Shown: positions 1 through 8,950, counted from the stretch's first letter. The stretch is 64,000 bases of DNA from DATJFQ01 sp035492775 (GCA_035492775.1 DATJIW010000090.1:1-64000); one strand, 5' to 3'. Notes: generated by a model not told the origin, from the sequence alone. Numbers and translations: made by a program.

Positions 1-641
1 TGCAGCGCCTCGCGGACGCGGGCCGCCGCGGTGTGATGAATGAGCTGATGTTCGGCGTCCTCGATCGCGTCCTGCTCGATGAGGTCGCCGAGTTCCGCGC
101 TGTCGGATTCGCCGCGGCCGACGTGCTGATTGAGCGACAGATCGCTGCTGCCGATGCGCTGCAGCGCCTCGACGTCAGATTCCGAGATGGCCAGGTCGTG
201 GGCGATCTCGGTCGTCGTCGGGGTGCGATCGAGCTGCTCGGCCAGTTCCGCCACTTCCCGCCCGAACCGCGCCGCCACGCCGGACAGCTTCTGCGGGAGG
301 GTCACGGCGCGGACCTGCTCGGAGAGCGCGTGCATGATGGCCTGCCGCACCCACCACACGGCGTAGGTGATGAATTTGACGTTGCGCGACGGATCGAACC
401 GCCGCGCGGCTTCCATGAGCCCGAGATTGCCTTCGTGGATCAGATCGAGCAACGGAACGGCGAGGCCGCGATACCGTTTCGCGTAGCTCACGACGAAACG
501 CAGGTTGGCTTCGACGAGGCGCCGCTGCGCGTCCGCATCGCCAGCCGCGGCGCGTTCCGCGATTGCCCGCTCCTCCGCGGCGGTCAGCCGCGGGATTCGA
601 CCGAGCGCACGAAGGTAGGCGCGCAGCGCATCGTCGCCCAT
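1..641 (-). CDS. RNA polymerase sigma-70 family factor, RpoD-like, 3' end truncated
   Basis: The translated 213 residues are a typical primary-type sigma factor. They begin with a region 1.2-like stretch (DALRAYLRALGRIPRLTAAEE), followed by region 2 with NLRFVVSYAKRY, a DLIHEGNLGLMEAARRFDP helix and the -10 recognition segment FITYAVWWVRQAIMHAL. Region 3 (TLPQKLSGVAARFGREVAEL) and the start of the linker to region 4 follow. Region 4, the -35 recognition domain, lies beyond the window edge. The start is ATG at 641; no strong Shine-Dalgarno sequence precedes it. No region 1.1 is present, so it may be an alternative RpoD-like or RpoS-like factor rather than the housekeeping sigma. The family call is firm, the paralogue is not. 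Confidence 0.93.
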   Translation of the reverse strand, partial: MGDDALRAYLRALGRIPRLTAAEERAIAERAAAGDADAQRRLVEANLRFVVSYAKRYRGLAVPLLDLIHEGNLGLMEAARRFDPSRNVKFITYAVWWVRQAIMHALSEQVRAVTLPQKLSGVAARFGREVAELAEQLDRTPTTTEIAHDLAISESDVEALQRIGSSDLSLNQHVGRGESDSAELGDLIEQDAIEDAEHQLIHHTAAARVREAL

Positions 642-670
642 GGGGGCATCTTAACGAATACTGACGCTCT

Positions 671-817
671 TAATTCCCAACTCCCAGTTCCCAACTCCCA
701 ATTCTGATGCTCTTAATTCCCAACTCCCAACTGCCAATTCGTCCGTAAGAGTCAGGCCGCCGATACAGCTATGAGGATTAAGAAATTTTGGGAATTGGGA
801 ATTGGGAATTGGGAGTT
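671..817. repeat. Inverted heptamer arrays (TGGGAAT/TGGGAGT type)
   Basis: Between the sigma factor and hspR, 671-740 carries minus-oriented 7-bp units (AACTCCC, AATTCCC) and 786-817 carries plus-oriented units (TGGGAAT, TGGGAGT). The two arms are complementary and could form a hairpin of about 30 bp with an intervening loop of roughly 45 nt. The right arm ends directly at the hspR stop codon, so it could terminate the heat-shock operon transcript. The same unit recurs at 28067, 60446 and 61139. Confidence 0.85.
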
Positions 818-1231
818 TCACTTCTGTTCAGACTCAACCGTGACCTTTGGCGCGGCACGGACCATGTCGGTGGGGGATGACTTGACGAGCGCCGTACTCA
901 GCCGCTGCTCCCAGTCGCCGAGGCCGCGGGCGAGTTCGTGTTTCACGTACTCCATGAACTCGTTGACCTCGTGCTGCATCTGCTCCATCTTGCGGCGCAT
1001 ATTGAGGATGATTTCCACGCCGGCGAGGTTGACACCAAGGTCGCGCGTGAGCGACAGGATCGTTTCGAGCTGCTCCAGATCCTCCTCCGAGTAGAGGCGG
1101 GTGTTCCCTTCCGTCCGCGACGGCTTCAGCAGGCCTTCGCGTTCGTACAAACGCAGCGTTTGCGGGTGGATCGAGTACTTGTGCGCCACCGCGCTGATCA
1201 TGTAGTACGCCTTGCCGTTGCGTTTCGTCAT
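818..1231 (-). CDS. hspR: MerR-family heat-shock repressor HspR
   Basis: This 137-residue protein has an N-terminal MerR winged helix-turn-helix: AYYMISAVAHKYSIHPQTLRLYE, then EREGLLKPSRTEGNTRLYSE, about residues 8-50. A predicted coiled-coil dimerisation helix (MRRKMEQMQHEVNEFMEYV) follows. HspR-type MerR proteins repress the dnaK operon and use DnaK as co-repressor. Position supports the call: it is the last gene after dnaK and dnaJ, and its ATG overlaps the dnaJ stop (ATGA), implying translational coupling and autoregulation. grpE, which sits between dnaK and dnaJ in actinobacterial hspR operons, is absent here. No perfect HAIR operator (CTTGAGT-N7-ACTCAAG) is visible upstream of dnaK. Confidence 0.92.
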   Translation of the reverse strand: MTKRNGKAYYMISAVAHKYSIHPQTLRLYEREGLLKPSRTEGNTRLYSEEDLEQLETILSLTRDLGVNLAGVEIILNMRRKMEQMQHEVNEFMEYVKHELARGLGDWEQRLSTALVKSSPTDMVRAAPKVTVESEQK

Positions 1232-2310
1232 CGCCGTAAATCGCGTCGAAGATCTGTCGTGTACAGCCGGCCGAAGTCGCGCATGAACTCTTTGGCTCGC
1301 TCGTCCACGACCTCGGGCAGCACCAGACGCGTTTCGATGATCAGATCGCCGCGGCCACCCGCGGCTGTCGGCGCACCGCGGTCCCGCAGCCGGAACCGCT
1401 GGCCGGCGCGCGTTCCTGGCGGAATCCGCAACTGCACGGCGCCGTTGAGCGACGGCACGTCAATTCGCGTGCCGAGCACCGCCTCGTGTACGCCCAGCGG
1501 CACGACGATATGCAGGTCGTCTCCCTCGCGGCGGAACACCGGATCCGTCTGCACGTGCACAGTGACGTAGAGATCCCCGTTCGACCCTCCGCGACGACCG
1601 GCGTGGCCGCGTGCCGGAACGCGAAGCCGAGCGCCGTCGTGCACGCCCTTCGGCACGACGACCCGAACCGATTCGCTCCTCGCGTGGCGGCCGTGCCCGC
1701 CGCACGTCCGGCAGCGCGCTGTCTGGTGCCGGCCCGCGCCATCACACGCAGCGCAGCTCTTCGTGAACACCATGTGGCCGCGGGCCCACCGCACCTTGCC
1801 CGTGCCATCGCACTGATGGCAGCGCACTTCGGCGGCACGCACCTGTCCGGCGCCCCCGCACGTCTCACATTCGTCGAACCGCGTCACCACGATCTGCCGT
1901 TCGACACCCCACATGGCCTCCTCGAACGACACGGTCACTTCCGCGTGGAGGTCCGGTCCGCTTTCCGCGCCCTCGCCTCGCGGAGACGAGGGGTGCAGAA
2001 CGTCCGCGAACAACTCCGAGAACGTCGCCGCCTGCGATCCGAGCGCCGCGGACGAGAAATCGAACCCGGAGAACTCGAACAGCGCCGACGCGCCGTCCGA
2101 CGGCCGCGCACCCGACGCGTCATACGCACGCCGGCGCTCCGGATCGACGAGCGTCTCGTACGCCTCCGTAATCCGCCGGTACGTCATCTCGGCTTCGCCG
2201 TCGCCGGGATTGATGCCCGGATGGAACCGGCGCGCAAGCCGCCGATACGCCCTCTTGATGTCTTCCGAGGACGCTCCCGGCTGCAGCCCGAGCACGAAAT
2301 AGAGATCCAT
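1228..2310 (-). CDS. dnaJ: DnaJ-type co-chaperone with HPG instead of HPD
   Basis: A type I J-protein of about 360 residues. An N-terminal J domain is followed by a short linker rich in Ser, Ala and Phe and a zinc-binding domain with four CxxCxGxG modules (CETCGGAG, CHQCDGTG, CAACDGAG, CRTCGGHG). A C-terminal substrate-binding domain completes it. It should deliver clients to DnaK and stimulate its ATPase. However, the essential J-domain tripeptide HPD reads HPG (RRFHPGINPGDG, codons at 2215-2223), which in well-studied J-proteins abolishes DnaK stimulation. The start chosen is ATG 2310, where the J domain begins; an in-frame GTG at 2325 is possible. It lies 101 bp after dnaK (86 bp if the GTG is used) and overlaps hspR by 4 bp. 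Confidence 0.93.
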   Translation of the reverse strand: MDLYFVLGLQPGASSEDIKRAYRRLARRFHPGINPGDGEAEMTYRRITEAYETLVDPERRRAYDASGARPSDGASALFEFSGFDFSSAALGSQAATFSELFADVLHPSSPRGEGAESGPDLHAEVTVSFEEAMWGVERQIVVTRFDECETCGGAGQVRAAEVRCHQCDGTGKVRWARGHMVFTKSCAACDGAGRHQTARCRTCGGHGRHARSESVRVVVPKGVHDGARLRVPARGHAGRRGGSNGDLYVTVHVQTDPVFRREGDDLHIVVPLGVHEAVLGTRIDVPSLNGAVQLRIPPGTRAGQRFRLRDRGAPTAAGGRGDLIIETRLVLPEVVDERAKEFMRDFGRLYTTDLRRDLRR

Positions 2311-2411
2311 GGGTGCGGGTGTCACCTACACGGCTGTGCAACGTCCAACGACACAAGACGTCAAGCGTGCCGCCTTGTGCAGTTGGTCGTTGTGAAGCTC
2401 GTGTATCGCGA

Positions 2412-4325
2412 TTACTTCTTCTCTTCCTCTACCACTTCCGCGTCGATCACGTCTCCGTTCGACGCCGGACCGCTCGAGGCCTGCTGGTCCGAGCCAGCCG
2501 ATCCCGCCGATCCCGCAGCCTGCCCGCTCGCCGCGCGATACATCGCTTCAGCAGCCTTGTGCTGCGCCTGATTGAGCGCTTCCATCCTCCGCTTCATGCC
2601 GGGGATGTCGTTCTGCTCGATCGCACTCTTGAGATCGTTGATCGCGGACTCGATCGCCGCGCGTTCGGCGGCGCCAAGCTTCTCACCCGACTCCCGCAGC
2701 GTCTTGTCCCCGACGTAGACGGCCTGGTCGGCCTGATTCCGCGTCTCGATCTCTTCCTTCCGCTTCTTGTCCTCGTCGGAGTGCGACTCGGCTTCCCTCA
2801 TCATCCGGTCGACTTCGTCCTTCGAGAGGCCGCTCGACGCCGTGATGGTGATCTTCTGCTCCTTGTTCGTCGCCATGTCTTTCGCCGACACGTTGACGAT
2901 CCCGTTGGCGTCGATGTCGAACGTCACTTCGATTTGCGGCACGCCCCGCGGAGCCGGCGGAATGCCCGTCAGATGGAACTTCCCGAGCGGCCGGTTGTCG
3001 CGCGCCATCGGACGCTCGCCCTGCAGCACGTGCACTTCGACGCTCGTCTGGTTGTCCGCCGCGGTCGAGAACATCTCGCTCTTCCGCGTGGGAATGGTCG
3101 TGTTCCGCGGGATGAGCGTCGTCATCACGCCACCCATCGTCTCGATGCCGAGCGAGAGCGGCGTCACGTCGAGCAGCAGCAGGTCCTTCACCTCGCCGGC
3201 GAGCACGCCCGCCTGGATCGCCGCGCCGACCGCGACGACTTCGTCCGGATTGACGCCTTTATGCGGCTCCTTGCCGAACAGTTCCTTGACGATCTGCTGC
3301 ACGCGCGGGATGCGCGTCGAGCCGCCGACGAGAACGACCTCGTCGATCTTGCTGGCATCGACGCCCGCGTCCGACAACGCCTGCTTCGTCGGTCCGACGG
3401 TCTTCTGCAGGAGGTCGTCCACGAGCTGCTCGAACTTCGCGCGCGTGAGCTTCAGCTGCAGATGCTTCGGCCCCGTCTGGTCGGCCGTGATGAACGGCAG
3501 GTTGATGTCGGTCTCCATGACAGTGGAGAGCTCCATCTTGGCTTTCTCCGCCGCTTCCTTCAGTCGCTGCAGGGCCATCCGATCCTTGGACAGATCGATC
3601 CCTTCCTGCCGCTTGAACTCGGAGACGATCCAGTCGATGACGCGCTGGTCGAGGTTGTCGCCACCCAGGTGCGTGTCGCCGTTGGTCGCCTTGACCTCGA
3701 CGACGCCTTCGCCCACTTCCAGAATCGAGATGTCGAACGTGCCGCCGCCGAAGTCGTAGACGGCGATCGTTTCGTCCTTCTTCTTGTCGAGTCCGTATGC
3801 GAGCGCGGCCGCCGTTGGCTCGTTGACGATGCGCATGACCTCGAGACCGGCGATCTGCCCGGCGTCTTTCGTGGCCTGGCGCTGTGCGTCGTTGAAATAC
3901 GCAGGAACGGTGATGACCGCCTTGCTGACCGCCGAGCCGAGATACTCTTCCGCGGCCTGCTTCAGCTTCTGCAGGATCATCGCGGAGATCTCGGGGGGCG
4001 AGTACTCCTTGCCGCCCGCCATTACGCGAACGTCGCCGTTGCTGGCGCGCACCACCGAGTACGGCACCATCTTCATCTCTTCGTTGACTTCGTCGTAGCG
4101 CCGGCCCATGAAGCGCTTGATCGAGAAAACGGTGTTCTCGGGATTCGTGACAGCCTGCCGCTTGGCTACCTGGCCCACCAGGCGCTCGCCCGACTTGGTG
4201 AAACCGACCACCGAGGGCGTAATCCGGCTGCCTTCGGGGTTCGTGATGACGACGGGTTCACCGCCTTCCATCACCGCGACGACCGAATTGGTCGTCCCCA
4301 GGTCAATGCCGATAATCTTGCTCAT
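2412..4325 (-). CDS. dnaK: Chaperone protein DnaK (Hsp70)
   Basis: A full-length Hsp70 of 637 residues. The nucleotide-binding domain starts with IGIDLGTTNSVVAV and carries the second phosphate motif AVYDFGGGTFDIS and the adenosine motif VVLVGGSTRIPRVQ. The linker DLLLLDVTPLSLGIETMGG leads to the substrate-binding domain and helical lid. The C-terminus is Gly/Ala/Ser-rich and ends with DAEVVEEEKK, the acidic tail common in bacterial DnaK. It is an ATP-driven cytosolic chaperone and, by analogy, co-repressor for HspR. It is first in the dnaK-dnaJ-hspR operon behind a near-consensus promoter at 4366-4394. Confidence 0.98.
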   Translation of the reverse strand: MSKIIGIDLGTTNSVVAVMEGGEPVVITNPEGSRITPSVVGFTKSGERLVGQVAKRQAVTNPENTVFSIKRFMGRRYDEVNEEMKMVPYSVVRASNGDVRVMAGGKEYSPPEISAMILQKLKQAAEEYLGSAVSKAVITVPAYFNDAQRQATKDAGQIAGLEVMRIVNEPTAAALAYGLDKKKDETIAVYDFGGGTFDISILEVGEGVVEVKATNGDTHLGGDNLDQRVIDWIVSEFKRQEGIDLSKDRMALQRLKEAAEKAKMELSTVMETDINLPFITADQTGPKHLQLKLTRAKFEQLVDDLLQKTVGPTKQALSDAGVDASKIDEVVLVGGSTRIPRVQQIVKELFGKEPHKGVNPDEVVAVGAAIQAGVLAGEVKDLLLLDVTPLSLGIETMGGVMTTLIPRNTTIPTRKSEMFSTAADNQTSVEVHVLQGERPMARDNRPLGKFHLTGIPPAPRGVPQIEVTFDIDANGIVNVSAKDMATNKEQKITITASSGLSKDEVDRMMREAESHSDEDKKRKEEIETRNQADQAVYVGDKTLRESGEKLGAAERAAIESAINDLKSAIEQNDIPGMKRRMEALNQAQHKAAEAMYRAASGQAAGSAGSAGSDQQASSGPASNGDVIDAEVVEEEKK

Positions 4326-4360
4326 GTGTCTTGGTCCTCGCCTCTGAAAGCTTTATAACG

Positions 4361-4394
4361 TGACAACTATAAAATATGAGCGTTAGTTTGTCAA
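4361..4394 (-). promoter_or_regulatory. dnaK operon promoter overlapped by an inverted repeat
   Basis: On the minus strand a -35 TTGACA (4389-4394), 17-bp spacer and -10 TATAGT (4366-4371) form a near-consensus sigma-70 promoter. It lies about 40 bp before the dnaK ATG, in a conspicuously AT-rich pocket. The arms TGACAACTA (4361-4369) and TAGTTTGTCA (4384-4393) form an imperfect inverted repeat covering the -10 and -35, a good position for a repressor operator. The match to the published HAIR consensus is poor, so HspR binding here is inferred from gene order only. Confidence 0.75.
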
Positions 4395-4436
4395 GTAACC
4401 GGTGAGGGTCGCCCGTGGGCATCGGCCGCCGGGTGC

Positions 4437-4442
4437 TATACT
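4437..4442 (+). promoter_or_regulatory. Candidate -10 box for the FecR-DUF6600 gene
   Basis: TATACT lies 34 nt upstream of the ATG at 4477. No good -35 hexamer is present at 17 bp. The short leader contains an AGAGGT Shine-Dalgarno-like sequence just before the start codon. Confidence 0.45.
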
Positions 4443-4476
4443 CTGAACTGCCAGACTGCAATCAGAAGAGGTCACC

Positions 4477-6303
4477 ATGGTTCGCCGCACGCTCCCCCGC
4501 CTTGCGGTCCTTGTCCTCATTACGTTCTTCTCTGTATTCCTTGCCCCCGCACGAGGACAGGAGGAATCGCGCAGCGGCCCTGCGCACGTGTCGCGTGTCG
4601 ATGGGAGCGTGGCCGTCGAGCACGGCGGCCAGGTGGATCGCGCACCACTCAACCTGCCCCTTCTGCCGGGCGACCGCATCCACACGGATGAAGGACGGAT
4701 CGAAGTCATGCTGCCGGACGGCAGCGTGCTCGCCGTAGACCGCGGCACGTCGATCGAGTTTCAAGGCAACGATCTTCTAAAGCTCGAGGATGGCCGCGCG
4801 CGTCTGACGATCGCGGCACCGATGCAGACGCCCTCTGTCCGCATCGATTCTCCGGCGGGGTCCGTTCGCATCGCAGAGGCGGGCGAATACAGAGTCACGA
4901 TCCTTCACGGGTCGGGCGCGCAGGGCTCCTCGCAGGGGGAGACGCAGATCGAGCTGGCGGTTTCCCGCGGAGCCGCGGACATTTTCACGGACGAAGGGTC
5001 GACCCGCGTCCGGCCTGGTGAAGTCGCGTACGCATCGGCGGGTCTGCTGCCGTCGTACACGTACCAATTCAACCCGGACACCGTCGACGACTTCGATCGC
5101 TGGGCCGACGGACAGCCGGATGCACGGCTCGGCGCCTCCACGCAATATCTGCCGTCCGACATGCGCGAGTATTCGTCGACGTTCGACGAATACGGCGATT
5201 GGCAGTACGAGCCGGTGTACGGGTACGTCTGGTATCCGCGTGTCGCGGTCGGATGGCGCCCGTACTACAACGGCCGCTGGAACTCATACCCGCGTTACGG
5301 ATGGACGTGGATCGGGTCAGACGCGTTCGCGTGGCCGACGCACCACTATGGCCGCTGGGGAATGGTCCACAACGCGTGGTTCTGGATCCCCGGATCGAAT
5401 TGGGGCGCCGCCTACGTGTCGTGGGCGTATGCGCCCGGCTACGTGAGCTGGTGTCCGCTCGGATTCAACAATCACGCGGTCGTCGGAATCGGCGTCGGCC
5501 ACGCCTCAGCATGGAACGCGTGGACGGTCGTGACCGCGTCGCATTTCGGACGCGGCTACGTTCCCGGCGGGGTCGTCCGCTCGTCGGCATGGGCAGCCGG
5601 CACGCAGCCGGCCTTCCAGGTCCGTCCGATGGGGCCGACCGCCGCCGACGTCGCCGTCCCCCGGTTCGTCAATCGGGGCAACACGATCGTTCAGTCCGCG
5701 ACGGCACGGCCCGTTGCGCCGCAGCGCGATTCGAGTCCCGGCCCCGCTGCTGCGCGAATGACCGCGCCGCGCGCCCAGTCGACGGCGATCGCTCGTACCC
5801 AGACCGGCTTTGCCGCGCAGCCAGTGCAGCCCGTGCAGCCCGTGCAGCCGACGCAACCCCGATCCCGTGATATCAGATCGACGACACCGTCAGGCAGCAT
5901 TCCGGTGTACCGCGGTACCGTGCCGCGATCCGGGAGCACGCCCGGTTATCGCACTGCTCCGCCATCGACGTCCGCTGCGCCTGCGATCACACGCCAGGCG
6001 GCGCCGCTCTCGGCGCCCTCCGCACCCCGCTACGCCCCGCGATACGAACCGCGGCAGACAATCGGTCCAGCCCGAACGGGACCGACGCAACCCATGTTGA
6101 TGCGCAGCGTGCCGTCTGGCGCCATTCCCGGCGCCATCCCCGGTGGCCTTTCTCCCATCGGACCAGCGGGAGGCATCAGGCCAGGGACGCAGCCCGCGGC
6201 GCCGGGCGCCGCGCCCGCCGCGCGCCCTGCACCGGCCGGCCGCGGTGGATCGGTCGCGGTGCCACGCGCCGGCGGCCGGGGCGGAGGGGGGAAGGATTTG
6301 TGA
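4477..6303 (+). CDS. Secreted FecR-domain protein with DUF6600 and proline-rich tail
   Basis: A 608-residue exported protein. A signal peptide (about residues 1-27, ending PARGQ) is followed by a FecR-type domain (about 35-190: VDGSVAVEHGG, LPGDRIHTDEGRIEVMLPDGS). Next is a Trp/Tyr-rich DUF6600 segment (about 215-345; YGYVWYPRVAVGWRPYYNGRW is its hallmark). The last 200 residues are low-complexity Pro/Ala/Gly/Arg with a small VQPVQPVQP tandem. FecR domains in sigma-regulator systems sense envelope signals, but here there is no transmembrane anti-sigma architecture, so an envelope or extracellular structural role is more likely. Its function is unknown. It is followed by an octamer repeat and a penicillin-binding protein gene. 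Confidence 0.85.
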   Translation: MVRRTLPRLAVLVLITFFSVFLAPARGQEESRSGPAHVSRVDGSVAVEHGGQVDRAPLNLPLLPGDRIHTDEGRIEVMLPDGSVLAVDRGTSIEFQGNDLLKLEDGRARLTIAAPMQTPSVRIDSPAGSVRIAEAGEYRVTILHGSGAQGSSQGETQIELAVSRGAADIFTDEGSTRVRPGEVAYASAGLLPSYTYQFNPDTVDDFDRWADGQPDARLGASTQYLPSDMREYSSTFDEYGDWQYEPVYGYVWYPRVAVGWRPYYNGRWNSYPRYGWTWIGSDAFAWPTHHYGRWGMVHNAWFWIPGSNWGAAYVSWAYAPGYVSWCPLGFNNHAVVGIGVGHASAWNAWTVVTASHFGRGYVPGGVVRSSAWAAGTQPAFQVRPMGPTAADVAVPRFVNRGNTIVQSATARPVAPQRDSSPGPAAARMTAPRAQSTAIARTQTGFAAQPVQPVQPVQPTQPRSRDIRSTTPSGSIPVYRGTVPRSGSTPGYRTAPPSTSAAPAITRQAAPLSAPSAPRYAPRYEPRQTIGPARTGPTQPMLMRSVPSGAIPGAIPGGLSPIGPAGGIRPGTQPAAPGAAPAARPAPAGRGGSVAVPRAGGRGGGGKDL

Positions 6304-6403
6304 ATTGGCGGATTGGTGAATTGGTGAATTTTTCGCCGGTGCATCAACTCGCCAACGCGCCACTTCACCCACTCACCGACTCACCTACTGACCAACGCTG
6401 AGG
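6301..6403. repeat. Octamer array (GGTGAATT) with inverted second arm
   Basis: Immediately after the stop codon, plus-oriented 8-bp units (GGCGGATT, GGTGAATT twice) are followed by a run of minus-like octamers (CAACTCGC, CAACGCGC, CACTTCAC, CCACTCAC, CGACTCAC, CTACTGAC). The arms are partly complementary. The array fills the whole gap up to the Shine-Dalgarno region of the penicillin-binding protein gene. A similar GGTGAATT array lies at 53968-54034. Confidence 0.75.
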
Positions 6404-6410
6404 CTCCCCG

Positions 6411-8717
6411 TTGCGCTACGTCGTCCGTCTCGCCCGCAATGCCATAGTCGCAATCCTGTTCGTCCTCGCCGCCGTCGCGGGAACGGCGACGGGCGTCGTA
6501 TTCGCGTTCGCGGGCGACCTTCCGCAGATTTCCGCGCTCGACGATTACACGCCGAGTACGATCACGCGCGTCTTCGGCGCGCACGGCGAGCTCGTGGGAG
6601 AGTTTTCGACCGAGCGCCGGGTCGTGATTCCGTACGACGCGATGTCACCCGTCCTCCGAAACGCGATCCTCGCCGCCGAGGACGTGGACTTCGAGCACCA
6701 CTTCGGTCTGAGCATCCCTCACATTGCGATGGCCGCCGCGCGCGATGCGTTCGACAAGGTCCGCGGCATGGTCACCGGACACCATACGCGTCCCAAAGGC
6801 GCGAGCACCATCACGCAGCAGCTGGCGCGCGGCCTCTTCCCGCAGGAAGTGGGCTACGAGATCGGCGACGTGAGCCCGGAGCGGAAGGTGAAGGAAGCGC
6901 TCGTCGCCATCCAGATCGAGAAGCGCTACACGAAACACGAGATCTTCGCGCTCTACGCCAACCAGATGTATCTCGGTGAAGGCGCATACGGGGTCGAGGC
7001 GGCGGCGCGCACCTATTTCGGCAAGTCGGCGAAGGACGTGAACCTGGACGAGGCCGCGATGATCGCCGGCCTGTTCCAGACATGGCGGAACGCGCCGACG
7101 GTCAACATGGAACGGGCAAAGGCGCGGCAGGCCTACGTGCTCCAGCAGATGGCGGACGACCGCTTCATCACGCAAAAGGAAGCCGACGCCGCCAAGGCGC
7201 GTCCCATCGTCCTCGCCGCCACCGCCAAACCAACCAACAGCATCGCGCCATACTTCCTGGAAGAGGTGCGGAAGGATCTCGAGTCGCGCTACGGCGCCAA
7301 ATCCGTCTACGAGAACGGCTTGAGCGTGCAGACGTCGCTCGACGTGAAACTGCAGGACGCCGCGAACCGCGCGTTGGACGAAGGCGTGCGGCGGATCGAT
7401 CATCTGCATGGCTTCCGGAAGCCGCAGCGGAACGTCATCGCCGAGCACCACACGGTCGAGAATTTCAAGCACCCCCGGTGGGAGCATGCGTTCGAGATCA
7501 ACGACATCGTCCCCGCCGTCGTGACGTCCGCCGATGCGGCGAACATCCACCTTCGGGCGGGGGCGTACCGCGTCACGATCGACAAGAAAGGCTATGCGTG
7601 GACGCACAAGACGCCCGCACAGCTCGTCAAGGAGGGCGACCTCGTCGACGCGAAACTCCTGACGCTCGACACGGCCGAGCACACCGCGACCGCGGCGCTC
7701 GATCAGCCGCCGCTCGTGGAGGGCGCCGTGCTTGCCGTCGACAATCACACAGGACAGATCAGGGCCATGATCGGCGGGTGGAACTTCGAGCGAAGCAAGT
7801 TCAACCGCTCGACCCAGGCGTTCCGGCAGGTCGGCTCGGCGTTCAAGCCGTTCGTGTACACGACGGCCATCGATCGAGGCTACACGCCGACGTCGATAAT
7901 CGACGACGACCCGGTGAGCTTCCCGGCGGGACCCGGACAGCCTCCGTACTCGCCGCAGAACTACGAGAAGGACTTCTGGGGACCGATTACGCTGCGTCGC
8001 GCGCTCGAGCACTCGCGCAACGTGCCGGCCGTGCGGCTGATGGACGCGCTCGGCCCCAAACAGGTCATCGCCTACGCGCGGCGCTTCGGTTTGTCGGCTC
8101 CGCTCCCGCCCTATCTCTCGGTGGCGATCGGATCCGCGGAGGAGACGCTCATCGAGATGACGAGCGCGTACTCGACGTTTCCGAACCAGGGCGTCCGGAT
8201 GACGCCGTATTCGATCCTGAAGGTCACCGATCGGCAAGGGAACGTGCTGGAGGAAAACCGCCCGGAGCCGAAAGATGCGATTCGCGCGGACACCGCGTTC
8301 GTGATGGTGAACCTCCTGCGCGGCGTGGTCCAGCGCGGGACCGCCGCGCAGGCCGGATCGATTAACTGGCCGATCGCGGGCAAGACCGGCACGACCGACG
8401 ACTACACGGATGCGTGGTTCATCGGGTTCGATCCGGACATCACCGTAGGCGTCTGGGTGGGCTACGACCAGAAGAAAACGCTCGGCCGCGGGATGGAAGG
8501 ATCGAGAGCGGCGCTCCCGATCTGGATCGACATCATGAAGGCATACATCGATCACCGCACCGATGTGCCAAAATTCGAGCCGCCCAGCAACATCGTCTTC
8601 GTGTCGGTGGACAGGGATTCCGGCGCAGCGGTGGACGCAGGCGCGCCAGGGTCGATCAGCGAGGCCTTCATCGCCGGCACACAGCCCGGGTCATTTGGGA
8701 GCATTAATCGTCATTGA
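6411..8717 (+). CDS. Class A penicillin-binding protein (PBP1A-type)
   Basis: A bifunctional peptidoglycan synthase of 768 residues. An N-terminal membrane anchor spans about residues 9-33. The GT51 glycosyltransferase domain has AAEDVDFEHHFG (catalytic Glu near residue 90), KGASTITQQLARGLF and RKVKEALVAIQIEKRYTK. An inter-domain segment precedes the transpeptidase with SxxK in GSAFKPF (Ser near 476), the SxN motif EHSRNVP and KTGTTDDYTDAWF (Lys near 658). It polymerises lipid II and cross-links stem peptides in the periplasm. The start is TTG at 6411, preceded by GAGG. It stands alone with repeat arrays on both sides. Confidence 0.95.
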   Translation: MRYVVRLARNAIVAILFVLAAVAGTATGVVFAFAGDLPQISALDDYTPSTITRVFGAHGELVGEFSTERRVVIPYDAMSPVLRNAILAAEDVDFEHHFGLSIPHIAMAAARDAFDKVRGMVTGHHTRPKGASTITQQLARGLFPQEVGYEIGDVSPERKVKEALVAIQIEKRYTKHEIFALYANQMYLGEGAYGVEAAARTYFGKSAKDVNLDEAAMIAGLFQTWRNAPTVNMERAKARQAYVLQQMADDRFITQKEADAAKARPIVLAATAKPTNSIAPYFLEEVRKDLESRYGAKSVYENGLSVQTSLDVKLQDAANRALDEGVRRIDHLHGFRKPQRNVIAEHHTVENFKHPRWEHAFEINDIVPAVVTSADAANIHLRAGAYRVTIDKKGYAWTHKTPAQLVKEGDLVDAKLLTLDTAEHTATAALDQPPLVEGAVLAVDNHTGQIRAMIGGWNFERSKFNRSTQAFRQVGSAFKPFVYTTAIDRGYTPTSIIDDDPVSFPAGPGQPPYSPQNYEKDFWGPITLRRALEHSRNVPAVRLMDALGPKQVIAYARRFGLSAPLPPYLSVAIGSAEETLIEMTSAYSTFPNQGVRMTPYSILKVTDRQGNVLEENRPEPKDAIRADTAFVMVNLLRGVVQRGTAAQAGSINWPIAGKTGTTDDYTDAWFIGFDPDITVGVWVGYDQKKTLGRGMEGSRAALPIWIDIMKAYIDHRTDVPKFEPPSNIVFVSVDRDSGAAVDAGAPGSISEAFIAGTQPGSFGSINRH

Positions 8718-8950
8718 CGATTGGCGACTGAAGATTGGCGATTTTTAATTGGCGATTGGCGATTGGCGATTGGGAATCGACCATTGACGATTGGCGACTG
8801 AAGATTGGCGATTTTCAATTAGCGATTGGCAATTGGGAATCGACCATTGGCGATTGGCGACTGAAGATTGGCGATTTTCAATAAGCGATTGGCGATTGGC
8901 AGTGACAATTGGCGAATTCGATGATTGGCGAATCGACGATTGGCGAGTGG
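8713..8950 (+). repeat. Heptamer array, consensus TGGCGAT, left arm of repeat island
   Basis: Over 30 consecutive 7-bp units run from just after the PBP stop codon, with units TGGCGAT, TGACGAT, TGGCGAC, TGAAGAT, TGGGAAT and CGACCAT. A higher-order pattern is visible: the block beginning CGACCAT-TGACGAT-TGGCGAC recurs with small changes about 67 bp apart. The opposite orientation recurs at 9546-9672, so the gene at 9107-9520 is bracketed by an inverted pair. Apart from this array and the direct repeats at 8961-9129, the 8718-9106 interval contains no gene. Confidence 0.92.

Noticed and set aside
671..817. Rho-independent terminator of hspR
   Set aside because: Complementary arms exist, but the loop is long and no clear T tract follows in the minus transcript, so it is recorded as repeat only.
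2313..4358. 681-residue open frame antisense to dnaK
   Set aside because: It mirrors dnaK exactly, has no family motif and is rich in Arg/Asp/Leu as expected of an antisense frame in GC-rich DNA.
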